The notes under the pieces: generated by a model
Told to the model about the DNA's origin: nothing
What the model saw: the letters and a program-made list of their open reading frames with translations, nothing else
Database searches by the model: none
Made by a program: the position numbers and the translations under genes
In this document: piece by piece, positions 19,873-30,275 of the stretch
Position numbering within the stretch: the first letter of the stretch is position 1
Layout of the letters: each line of letters starts with the position of its first letter
Source of the DNA: Nymphaea colorata
Lineage: Eukaryota > Streptophyta > Magnoliopsida > Nymphaeales > Nymphaeaceae
Direction of reading: 5' to 3'
NCBI RefSeq assembly: GCF_008831285.2
Contig: NC_045148.1
Span: 13,558,802 to 13,618,801 of the forward strand
DNA length: 60,000 bases

Positions 19873-22259
19873 TATGTTGAATGGAAAATATATTTCTGGA
19901 AATATATTTCTAGAAATATAGGAAATGGAAAAATGGAATGGAAAAAATTTTTCCGATTCCAATTTTGGTGTAGTTGTGTGATGACTTAGAAATATATTTC
20001 CAATTCTATATTTCTGAGTTTGATGGTACAGAAATTTATTTCCAGAAATTTAATTCTTAGTTTGATAATAAGGATTTACAAAAATATGGCAACAACATGG
20101 TTATGAATGTATAGACCGGATATACTCGCCCATACAATCGATTAGAACAATTCTAATTTGCCGACATTTTGCCCCTTTTTTAATTGACATCGATTTGAAC
20201 TTTTCTGTTCAAATTAACCAACCGGTCCACTACGTAGATGCAACAACTCAATTAAAAGGAACATATGAAAGCCATAAAATTCAACAACACCAATGCCAAA
20301 CATACCACACAGTTCATCAACAAAGCGCAACGATTGTTCATAAAACAGAGTGAATAAAGACCATACAATTCAACAACAATGAATGACGATAGGACTGAGC
20401 GAATAAAGACGACCGTATAAAGCAGGACAAAACAAAGTGAATAAAGACGGATCATATCATTGTTCCCATCAGTGATAACATACTAAACAAGCCACATACA
20501 TAGTCCCATCAGTTTTAAAATATTTACATATTCTCATAGGTGTTCAGTGTTCAGAAGAGCTTGAACGTTCATTAGAAAGCCAAGTGCAAATGTCGAGTAT
20601 TCAAAGAAGCGAATACATAAGCAGTATCTCTGCACCATAACAAAACAAAAAAACTGAAACTGAATCAAACTTTCCCCTTGAGCTTGATCCTTCCATATTT
20701 ACATAGAAGATGTATAAGATGATCTAGTTGAGTGTCACTCCAGACAAGGCTATCATTTCTTGAGCTTGATCCTTCCATAGGTACTACAGTATGGGAAAAA
20801 ACATCAACTAAATGCAAACCCCAAAAGAAGAACAAAAAACAATGGCTAGCAGCAGAAATAGTAGAGCAACTGAGATTTCTTAACTAATTACTATGGAAGT
20901 TGTCCTAGTCTAAGCCTGCTATATTTTCGTGGATGAGTGGCTTAAATTCACATCATAGTTGATTGATTCTCTATAGGCATAAATAACAATCGACCTACAT
21001 TATACTTTTAGGCTCTTTCAGAACAATCCCAATAAAAGATATATGCTTGGGAATAGGCTTTGTGAGTTGTTACCCTGGTCATTGGTAAAAGGAACAATGC
21101 TTTTATTGGGTTGTTACAATGTTTCATATATCTGCAGCAATCTTAGAGAAGATACATGAAACAGTACGCCTGCTGTTTGATAGATCATAGAACCCTACAG
21201 CAGAAGCTGCATTTGTAGTAAGGTATTTCACTCACACACGCATATTTAACCTGTATAGAACTTATTACTACTAGTCCCATGAAGTTATGAATTCCCAAGT
21301 TGTAATTTACAAAGGTAGACTTAGTTGGAATGCTGAAAGACGGGGAAGCAAGACAAAGTAAAACATGCGTGCAGACATCAGAGCTTTTCAAACAAGAAAG
21401 AACCCACAAAACACCAACCAGTTGGAATGCTGAAAAACTATCATGATCGAAGACCTTGATAGTTCACGCAATCATGCCCAAAAAGTCATGGAAATAATGA
21501 ATGCTTCTTCCACGGTAGAATGAACACTCCAATGAGCAATGACAGTAAAAATAAGACTGCAGGCTCAGAAGTTTCAGACACACAAAATAATCAATAAACA
21601 GCACGCGACTGATCTCTTCAACAGCCAAAAGCTATTAGTGCACAACCCCCAAATTCCCAAACAAAAAACGGAGAAAAAACACACACACAGACACATGACA
21701 GACACAACCCCTACCATCAGTACTGGCAAATAGATACCTACAGAACCAGCAGGAAGAACCAACCAACAAGCAAACCAACGAAGGAAAAGACGAGCACAGC
21801 AAGAGAAAAAGAAAGAGAGAGGAAGGAAGAAGAAGACTGCCTTACCTCGAGTCCTTGGAGCCCTAAAACTGCGAGAGCGAGATCGAAAGGAAAGGTTCAG
21901 GCCAAGAGAAGAGGGAAGATGGGGTTTTGAGAAGAGGGAAGATGGGGTTTTGTTTCGTAGAGAGGGGCACGCGAGGGAGTTTTCTGCGGGTGCGTCGACG
22001 AGAAGGAAGAGGGAGCTGCTGCGGCAAGAAGGAAAAGAAGAAGACGCGAAGACGCGCTCGCGTGCCCTAACGGGCAAAAATAAAATTCCAGAAAAAAATT
22101 TCCGTCTGTCCAGATGGAAATTTTTTCTGGAAAAAAATTTCCGGAATTCGACTTCAACGGTCGAAAATATATTTCCATGTTTGATACGACGGAAAATTTT
22201 CAAATTTTTGAATTATTTTTCTCGATGAACAGTTCTTTTCCGGCGCATCAAACGCCCCC
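19858..22259 (-). mobile_element. Right unit of the palindrome, inverted copy
   Basis: This is the reverse-oriented copy of the left unit, with the same leader, donor (about 21846/21845), intron and short ORF. Its inner terminus (CCTATGTTGAATGG) is more diverged than the left copy's CCATCAAACCGCC, as if trimmed at the junction. The outer terminus is identical to that of the left unit. Confidence 0.55.
20665..20778 (-). CDS. 37-codon Myb/SANT-like ORF fragment, right arm
   Basis: This is the mirror copy of the left-arm ORF in the palindrome, with the same start, length and stop. One substitution changes WSDAQL to WSDTQL. The splice acceptor and the 21-bp internal duplication are also kept. 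As with the left copy, it is too short to be a complete domain and may be only a remnant. Confidence 0.35.
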   Translation of the reverse strand: MEGSSSRNDSLVWSDTQLDHLIHLLCKYGRIKLKGKV

Positions 22260-22299
22260 AGTACTAACTTTATGTTAATCGTACTTTAAAATTATGCTT
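22260..22299 (+). repeat. Right copy of direct repeat flanking the palindrome
   Basis: AGTACTAACTTTATG followed by TTAATCGTACTTTAAAATTA matches 17369-17408. It begins at the first base after the palindrome. Confidence 0.7.
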
Positions 22300-22479
22300 T
22301 AAGTTTAAGAACTCAGACAAGTTGTAACCCCTTTTGTTTTTTATAATTACTGTTCATCCAGTCCGGCACATGAACAGACAATACGAAAAAAGAAAAAGAA
22401 TCCATAACAACTTGAATTTGACAAATGTTAAAAACAATGGGCTCGCATCAAGATTGAAAATTTTGAGGCTTGCTTTTGA

Positions 22480-23730
22480 GATTATGGCACAAGCCCCTCC
22501 ATACCACCAATAGAACTAGACAAGCATGATAAGGTGAAGACAACGATGATCACTAACAATTTCTTCATGGTAGCAAACATGATAGCTGAATTAAGTACAC
22601 CATCATACAATCCCATTGAAGGCTCAGTAATGTTTACGTGCTTATCATAGTTGTGGTTGTGATCAATGCCAACATTTAGTGTTACAATAATCGTGTGATA
22701 GTGCCCATGATAAACTTTCTAGTTTCTTGATGGTTAAAAATTGACGAAACCTGAGGGGAGGCCTTCAACCCCAGCTGAAAGTAGAGACCCTGGACGTCTC
22801 TAATCCCCCCGAGACTAGCAACAGCCACTGCCTGCTGATATTCGTACACCATGGCAATTGCCTCGCAGTAGACCGCCTGCAAAGAAGAAAACTCAACCTA
22901 TCGAAACCCGGCAAACAAATCAAAAGAACCAAAAAGGCCAACTGAAGGAAACTTCAAAAGAATCAGAATCAATGCTCCAAAGGAAGAAGACACAAGGACA
23001 ATCAAAGATTTTCCAAAGTACCATGGCTTCCAAGTACCGCAATCTCTCCCTTGACATCTCCTCTCTGGCCTGTGATGCAATAGATTCGACGACAATAAAA
23101 GAAAATTGGTCAGGGGAGAAAAAAGGAGGAAAAACTGAAGCAAGAAATGGAAGTAACGGTGGTGACAATTTCATGTACCAATTGTAGGTCGTATTAGGCG
23201 GATCTGGAGACGAGAGAACCGTTTGGGGCGACGCAATGGCGATCCAATTTTTCAATTAGTTGCACAATATCGGGCGGGAGGCTCTGTCCTGCGTTCACCT
23301 TTGCCATTTTCCTCTTTCTTTTGCACGAGAGGGAGAAGGAGAAGGAGAAGGAGAAGGAGAGGGGCAGGGGGGAGGCTTTGATTTTTTTTCAGGAGAATGT
23401 GCAAACTCCAAAATATAGCTGATATTTTAGAAATGTTCCTAACTTCACCGGGTTACTTAACGCAACAAAAGCAGTTGGGATGTTTTTCTTGATAAGCAAG
23501 TTGGGCCTCCGTTCTTTCAAAGGTTCCCATGCTCTCGTATCAAAACAGTGTAACAAACAATATAAGAAGCAAAGGCAGTGAGCCCCACCAAGGTGATTTC
23601 AGATCCTTGGATCTAAAATCCTAGGATTTCAGATAGGGGAGATTTGAGATTCCTTGTTTGTTAGCAAAGGAATTACACATGAGCATCTTAAAAGCCCTTG
23701 TTTGTTACAAGTTTACAACTAAGGATGTTA
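22480..23730 (-). pseudogene. AUG4: AUGMIN subunit 4-like, exons 1-3 with promoter-like region (copy A)
   Basis: Augmin recruits gamma-tubulin to existing microtubules. Plant AUG4 starts with residues like those seen here. Exon 1 (23179-23307) reads MAKVNAGQSLPPDIVQLIE, DRHCVAPNGSLVSRSA, a TAA stop where Tyr is expected, then YDLQL. Exon 2 (23022-23069) encodes AREEMSRERLRYLEAM. Exon 3 (22751-22876) encodes AVYCEAIAMVYEYQQAVAVA and SLGGIRDVQGLYFQLG. All splice sites are GT-AG and in phase. The rest of the gene (most of about 400 residues) is absent; intron 3 sequence runs to about 22480, then other DNA and the palindrome follow. The premature stop and truncation make it a pseudogene. A related inverted copy lies at 58650-59800. 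Confidence 0.88.
23332..23361. repeat. (GGAGAA)n tract in the leader of AUG4-like copy A
   Basis: A short GGAGAA array reads as CTTCTC on the minus strand, just upstream of the ATG at 23307. Pyrimidine-rich leaders of this kind are common in plant genes. It is absent from the second AUG4-like copy. Confidence 0.8.
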
Positions 23731-25591
23731 GGTCCACAATTTCCTACAAATTGGCAAAAGAACTAATATGAAAATGTTTTACAACAACAAAATATAAATT
23801 AAAGAAAAATTCTTTAGTAAATATGAAATTCTTTTACAAGAACAAACATAAATTAAACTTCCTTAATAGATATGAATATCTTTTACAGCAATAAACCTTC
23901 ATAAATTAAAACGTGATTACATGAAATAAAAGTTCTAACTTTATTATGACCACTCGTCGTCTTCAAATTTGGGTAGAAAGAAAGTAATAACCATCTTAAA
24001 GTTTTTTTATTTCTCAGCTCTGGATGTTTTTGATCCACATTTACATCATAGTCAAGCAAAAAAAAAAAAAACAAACACACACACAAAATAATAAATGAAA
24101 GAAGCCAGTTGCCACTCTGAAAGCATTGTAAGAGAAAATTTATATCAACCATTTTCAGTTGTGAAGGTACGAAAAGAATCCCGAGTGCAAGAAAGATTAC
24201 TTAGTATATAAAAAAGGATAAGGAAAATTCATATAATTGACATCGTTTTTGTTTCCTCACAATCATAGAGAACACAATGAAACAGTGGCAGAGCCAAGAT
24301 TTTTTCTATGGGGGTGGGGGAAACTGGTCCAAGGACCAACTGTGAATATATCGATACACACACATTCATAATACTTGTTTAAACATTACTTTCTATAATT
24401 ATCTCCTCGTCTAACAATACCTTATAAAACATTAAACGTCAATAACTTAGCATATGTATCTTCTAAAACATTAAAACTAAGCGTGCTAATACTACCTTGT
24501 AGGATTCTACACATGTGCACATTTTTGTTTAGGAAAAAAAAAAAAAGTGCAACGTATGTTGAATAAGGTCTAATGTATACACATAAATCCATGCATCTTT
24601 TAAAAAGAAAATGGGTTTAATGTGTTTTGGATCAGACCCAATCCAAAACATGTCCTAACGTGTCTGATTACTGGTACCAATAATGTCTTAAGAGTGTCGA
24701 CAGAAGGAGCGCAAATTTACCATGTCCATGTGACTTTGGGCCATATGCATATAATTTTAATCTTAACAATTAAAAAAGACGGCCCGAGGATTGAAGACGG
24801 TTAATGAAATGATTTATATATGATTGACTTGGCTACTTCTTAAAGGCTGTTATTACAAAGAATTCGGTCTACGCATCGATAAAGTGAACATTGTTATCCT
24901 TGCCACCACCACCTTTTTGTCTCGTGAGGGAGACCATGTGGCTGATGCAAGGTTTCGAACTAATGCTTGTTCATTTTCCCCACTACACTAAAGGTTGTCT
25001 GACACAATAACAATATAGATCACCGAATGTTCCAGCCAAGTCCCCCTTGGTGTTTATCATGTTGCCGCTCAAGCTTGATCTTGAAGACAAAAAGGCAAGA
25101 AGAAATAAGTTGCAAACATGTTAACCAGCTTTAAGTGTGATTTTTACTTCCTGTTCACGTTTGTCTCAAAATTGCACCAGAATTAGATACTTAATTAGAA
25201 GAGTTAAATTATTCCAAATATTTAATCCGAAGGCTTGACTCAATGTGCATGATTTCTAACACATGAAAATTCAAATTTAAGAACCCTGATTTAAGATCCC
25301 TGTCTCTTACACCTCTGGATCACTGTCTAGAAGGAAAAGGGGATTCCAACATTTTAGATCACTCAGGACTTGCGATCGCAGGTAAATCAGATTCCTCCTA
25401 ATCAAGCAGTATGCTGAGATTCACTTATGAATGTCACCCTTGGTTCCATGAATGCGACGCACAGGGGACATCACTTCCACCAGAGCGCAAGAAGAACCTT
25501 AACGCCGAGGCGCAAATGGTGTAAGGTCTTCTCTTCGGAAAACACGCGCTCACACTCACATCGATGATATCAAACAGAAGAAATTAACTAG
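23731..25591. other. Intergenic stretch without recognisable genes
   Basis: This is AT-rich DNA. Near 24290 the string GGCAGAGCCAAGATTTTTTC followed by a G-rich tract resembles motifs seen near the ends of decayed plant transposons; a similar string (GGCGAAGCCAGGATTTT) is at about 41233. No paired termini or coding blocks were found. Confidence 0.4.
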
Positions 25592-25701
25592 TAATCCACC
25601 ACATTCTGATATCCTAGTTAGCTAGATGTGGGATTCTACATGAACTTAATCCACCACATTCTGATATCCTAGTTAGCTAGAGTTGGAGTTCTACACGGAC
25701 T
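25592..25701. repeat. 55-bp tandem duplication
   Basis: Two adjacent copies begin TAATCCACCACATTCTGATA at 25592 and 25647. Both include CCTAGTTAGCTAGA and end with a TTCTACAtGaACTTA-like block. The first halves are identical, so the duplication is fairly young. No coding role is seen. Confidence 0.85.
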
Positions 25702-26166
25702 TATATGCTCCTCCCCTTAACTAAGCCACCCACTACGTCCTAGGTAATCTTTTTCAAAAGGGTTTATTTTTCATAGATTTCTGGTGGAGCAAAAAACTTG
25801 GCAAATGAAACACTTTTGTAGATGTTTTACAAATTTGTGGAAAAGATTAATACAGATTCATCGAGACTCAGTTCCAAAGATTTATACAGATTCATCGAGT
25901 CACATAGTAATTCAATTGCCAAACGACCCGTAAAGTCTTCAAACATATAAAATGAAAAATGAAAGAAAGTGAGGTACTTTTGATCTTATGAAATACATTT
26001 CATGCCCAAGACCAACGTGATAAGTAAGGCGCCCTAATGAATTCAAAAAACAGCAGCACTTGTGACTTAAAGGTACTTAGTTCCATCTTCAGGAATTCAG
26101 AAAATAACCCGTTGGATTCCAAACAATAGTCACTCTTCCCATGGGGATTAAATATAAGACAATGTG
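25702..26166. other. 3' flank of the RAD51-like gene
   Basis: No gene is seen. A minus-strand AATAAA is present at 25763-25768, about 400 bases after the stop codon. That is far for a polyadenylation signal but possible. A 16-bp direct repeat (ATACAGATTCATCGAG) occurs twice near 25848-25900. Confidence 0.4.
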
Positions 26167-29100
26167 TCAGTTGTCCTTGCCTCCTTGCGTCCCACAGTCC
26201 TCAACATCAGTCACTCCTCCCCCGAAGATCCGAAAGTATGCTTCAGCCTTAACTACGCATCCAGAGTTTACTACTTCACAGAAGCGCTCTTCTCCACTCC
26301 CCTCCCGTAGAGCAACCCTAAAACAGATTAAATATATAAAAATATATAAAAATCTAAAGAAATAGTAAAAACACACATACACGAAAGACAAATAAAAATT
26401 TCATACTGAAGAGCATTCTCCTACCATAAGAAATAACACCCTACTGGATAAATGAAATATGACAAAAAATTGGCCAAATTGCACGCTCAGACAGACAACC
26501 ATGTGAATCAAGTGAACCCAGCTCATTTAAACCTCACTACAATAAATTTCATAATAATAAAACTAGTAAGAGAACTTAGAGAACAAATACTAGAGTTGGG
26601 ATTAAACCTCGTGGTAGAAGCACGTCCAATAATGTTGCCAAAAATGGGCTTGATTTTGCGGCCAGCAGATCCATCAACTTTTGTAACGACCCGATTAGTT
26701 ATCACGACTGCTACACCAAACTGCAACAAGAAAAATTCGTAAGAAATCTGCAGCATAGTCCAACTGTAGCTTCGTAAACCTAGCTAGATCTTGGTAGAAG
26801 GAACTAACTATGCTTCCTATTAGAGTATCAAGTTCTGTGGCTTAATTTAGGTGACCAAAAGATAGGCATTTTACAAAAGTTCATTACAGACCCAAGAATA
26901 TAAGATGCCTGAGCAAGTGAAATAGACTTGATTCAAGTGTCGAACACAATGAACAAAAACAACATGAAACATACAGCATCAATTAGAGGATAACACAGAA
27001 AACCTTCTAGTTTTATTTTCTTTTTCCATGTGTCACTACCACCATCAACTATCAATCCCTAATATATGGATGACCTACCAACACATGACAAGAAGATGGT
27101 CATCAAGAATGAAAGAAGAAACCTAGCCAAAGAAAGAAGCTAACGACTACCTCATCAGCGAGCTTCTGCAGGCTTCCGAGAAACTTAGCAAGATGCATTT
27201 GCGCTGCTGGGAGTTCTCCTCTTCCTGAAAAATCTCTCAGGTATAGAGCCGTCGCACTATCCACAATCATGAGAGCAATCCTGCTCAACAAATTACTGCA
27301 AAGATTAAGGGCAGATAGAGTGCAAATAATGAAAGGAACACGAAAGACCAACACAATGAGTGGTTTCCATATGGCAATGATAATGTGATTAGTAGAGTAT
27401 GAGATGAAGGCCTGCAAGATAAGCAAGTTGATGCTTCTAAAACCTAGGAATCAACAAATTTGTAGAAGAAACCTGGTTTCCATCATCATTGAGGCTGCTT
27501 TTCGAAGCAACATTGATTGATGATCAGTATTATAGGCTCTAGCACAAAAGACATTCTCCAACACCTCCGCACCATTTAATCCAAATCTGCACTTTCAAAG
27601 AGAATTTGTTAGTGAATATCTTGTAACAAGGCAGGGGTTGAAATGAAAATTGTTGTACCTTTCCGCAATCTCTAGGAGTCGCTCTGTCATGAATGTACCA
27701 CATGTATCAATGTATAATGCTTTTCCCTCACCACCTCCTCGATCCAAAGGGAGCTGAAAAAGAAAATACTTGATCAACATGCATTTTGAAAGTCAATGTC
27801 CTGTTGTGAGACACATTGTTCCAAGAAATACATGCAAATAGTTCCAAGTGTTTCGATGTTGATTATACCATTTTTGACATCAGCATTTTTATAATATCGA
27901 AAGAGTTGCAAACTGATTCTTTACTTTTAAAAGACTACGTTGTATTTCTTCTACTCAGTGCATTACAGTTTTGTCACTTCTAGCTTGTCACTAGATTTTG
28001 CCCTGTTTTTCAAGTTCATTGGTAAGAGTGCTGCCAACGACCATAAAAGAACTTCAGATGTAAAAACTTAGCAACAGACCTTTATTTCTAGTGTTCCAGA
28101 CACTAAGAACTTATAAATATCAAACAAGGCATAGTATTGCTTCTAGCTTGCATTTTGGTCACAGAAGAAGACACTAGAGCCTAGATTGGTAGGACCCACT
28201 ATTCCAAGAAGCGAGGGGGGGGGGTTTGGTTGTTCTCCAGTTTTGTCTTGAATCCTTCTAAATACAATTCAAAAACATAAGACGGGAACATAACCACTTA
28301 CTTGGCAAGTGACACACAATGTGTGACACAACTGAGTTTTTCCTGAACCGTATTTCCCATATATCTCAGCAATTGAACCAGTTTTAAATCCACCTGCACA
28401 AACTACAAAGTAAAACCTTTGTCTTCCTTTTTTTTCAAAATAAGAATATAGGTAGCTGTTAGATCCATTAAGCCGATAAATTTCACACTCCCATTGTAAA
28501 ACCAACGAACATACCTTCTAAACTCTTGTCCAGTTCTCTGGAACCAGAAGTTATCTGAATGATTTTTCGTTGAGCATGTATCTGACTAGCACCTAGGGAC
28601 AGCTTCGATGCTGCACAAGGCAAACACACAGAAAATGAGAAAAGAAATAAACCTTTACAATATCATAATAAAAACATGCGCAAGATGGAATTTTCTTCAG
28701 AAAGAACTGGACAAAGGACATTAGAGACAGAGAAATGTAATTATCAATCACGATGACATGCCTGCTTCAACAATCTTGTCAAGTTTTAAATTTCTAATCC
28801 CTTTAATCTGTAAGAGTTCCTTCCTAGATGAACAGACCACATCTTCCACTGTACAAAGGCGGTCTTTGAGGTTTTGAGTGTCACCAACAGGAATTCCAAA
28901 TCCCTTAAATATAGAAAGTTAAAATGATTAATGCCCAACAGGTCGTAAATTAGATGTATTATAACAACATATAAAGGGACAAAAATCAACAACAGGCAAA
29001 ATTAGACTTCTCTAACACAAACTGGATTAAAGAAGAACGATTCACGGCCCACTTAGTGGCAGTTTCTCTCTGTGTAGATAAGCAAGGGGATATATGAACG

Positions 29101-30211
29101 TATAGGAGGAAAAGAGAAGAGGAAAAAATTTCTGCAGCACATTCCTCCATTTGGCAGTACTGCACTCCCTAAACCATAGCAAAAATTTACCAAGAGAAAA
29201 AAAATAATGGTTCCTTAAACTAATGGGTTGTTAATGGTTGATGAAAAAGCCAACTAAGCAGATACAGTAGAACCAAAATTTAGGCCAAATGACAACAAAA
29301 AATTGGTATAACAAAAAGTGAAAAGTTCATTCGATTTCAAAATCCTAAAGAAATCATACCGAGATCAAGAAACAAAGAACCAACATCTGGAAGCAAAATA
29401 CCAACAAAAAGGACGTAAGCATCTAAGAAAGGAAATGGATCAAAACGTTGTAGTTCATTTGCCTGAAACCAAACAGATCGAAACTAATTAAGGTCTATAT
29501 TACATAAAGGTGGAATGAAATTAAAATACAAAAGAAAAAAAAAAAACAGAAAAAGCCCATCAATTCAGTGGGGCAAACCCAATTCACAATTCAAGAAATC
29601 AAATCGGGAACGTCAACCGCTTCAATATCCGTGAACTTACCACCCAAGAAATAGTGATTGTGAAAATCAACTGTAACTCATTTTGATCCGAAAGGTGAAG
29701 TGTATCAACAACGCGATGCTCAAAACCACCAAGAAGCAATTCAGCGCCCAAAGTCACAGAAGACAAGGGCAACCACGTGATGTACCGAGGGCAAGCACAT
29801 GAAGTCACTAAAGAACATCGATCTACAACCCAACTAACCTTACATAACATGCACCAGAAAGAAAAGGAAGAGATAATTCCATTATCACGAGATCATAAGA
29901 AGAAGAAAGAGAAAAAAAAAAAAAAAAAAAAAACAGTTACAAAGAGCAAAGCATTGACAACATACGCATAAACTCGTATAATATTGACTCCTAACACCAA
30001 GCGGAGGTAACCAAGTAATCAACACCAAAGGAGCGCAAGAGAAGATAACAAGCATGAAGCTGTAAGGACGAATTAAATAAAGTTAAGGGGGAAAGAAAAG
30101 AGTATAGACCTTCGGCTGTTTCCTCTTCTTTTCTAGCTTCTCTGCCTTAGCCTTCACCCTCTGCTCCTCAGCAAGCACAGACATCCTCCTAGCGGCGCCG
30201 TCGATTGCCAT
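26167..30211 (-). CDS. RAD51-like recombinase paralogue with an RPL4-derived first exon
   Basis: RAD51 forms ATP-dependent filaments on single-stranded DNA for strand exchange. Nine exons on the minus strand join in frame: 30110-30211, 28762-28903, 28515-28610, 28302-28393, 27659-27753, 27473-27586, 27151-27280, 26608-26720 and 26167-26317, giving 344 codons plus stop (plant RAD51 is about 340). Residues 1-34 come from RPL4. From 35 on it is RAD51-like: HhH region ([19 protein letters not shown]), Walker A GKYGSGKT (126-133), Walker [13 protein letters not shown] (216-227), SGRGEL, and C-terminal GVTDVED. Key losses: the FxxA oligomerisation motif before ASQIHAQR is deleted. The catalytic Glu of (D/A)EGTFRP is Cys162 (IDTCGTF), and the Gln of ITNQVV is Arg267. 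DNA loop L2 is shortened and rewritten. Intron 2 appears to use a GC donor. The recombinase family call is sure; function, and the joining of exon 1, are inferred. Confidence 0.8.
28611..28761 (-). other. Probable GC-AG intron of the RAD51-like gene
   Basis: The exon-intron border on the minus strand reads GAAGCAG|GCATGT, and the downstream acceptor is TTGTGCAG|CATCG. Joining there reproduces the expected RAD51 string EAASKL. No GT donor nearby keeps the frame. GC-AG introns are a known minority class in plants and favour the CAG|GC context seen here. Confidence 0.7.
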
Positions 30212-30275
30212 GTCGCCCTCCACAGACTGCACGGTCACCAACGGGCGGGCTGCGGCGGTGGGGGGGGGGAGCCAT
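30110..30275 (-). pseudogene. RPL4: Internally deleted ribosomal protein L4 (uL4) fragment
   Basis: On the minus strand, [15 protein letters not shown] matches the extreme N-terminus of plant RPL4, and [20 protein letters not shown] matches a block near its C-terminus. The roughly 300 residues that should lie between are missing, so the two ends are fused. The upstream ATG (30273-30275) is separated from the conserved frame by a run of ten C; nine would put it in frame, so this is a one-base frameshift or a homopolymer error. A second in-frame ATG at 30209-30211 lies within the fragment. It ends at a splice donor (AAG|GTCTAT), after which the frame can continue in phase 0 into the RAD51-like exons. 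Confidence 0.85.

Larger units (their letters stand above)
17431..22259. repeat. 4.8-kb near-perfect palindrome (inverted repeat, arms about 2.4 kb)
   Basis: The plus strand from 17431 (GGGGGCGTTTGATGCGCC) equals the reverse complement read inward from 22259, and the match continues to a short centre. Left arm 17431-19857, spacer about 24 bp (19858-19881), right arm 19882-22259. By eye there are only a few substitutions per few hundred bases plus small indels; the right arm lacks about 26 bp present at 18435-18461 and about 15 bp near 19450. Both arms start at a transposon-like terminus, and the spacer contains a second similar terminus, CCATCAAACCGCC. The simplest reading is two inverted copies of one TIR-bounded unit joined tail to tail. 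If transcribed through, it would fold into long double-stranded RNA. Confidence 0.93.

Noticed and set aside
17431-22259. Interpretation of the palindrome as two LTRs of one element
   Set aside because: The arms are inverted, not direct, they nearly touch at the centre, and no retroelement genes lie between them.
25592-25701. Possible CRISPR-like array from the repeated unit
   Set aside because: Only two adjacent units with no spacers, in plant nuclear DNA. It is a simple tandem duplication.
29340-29461. Possible extra exon of the RAD51-like gene between a CAG acceptor and a GTATGA donor
   Set aside because: Including it breaks the phase with the next RAD51-like exon and adds an unrelated hydrophobic stretch. 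Skipping it gives a clean in-frame join.
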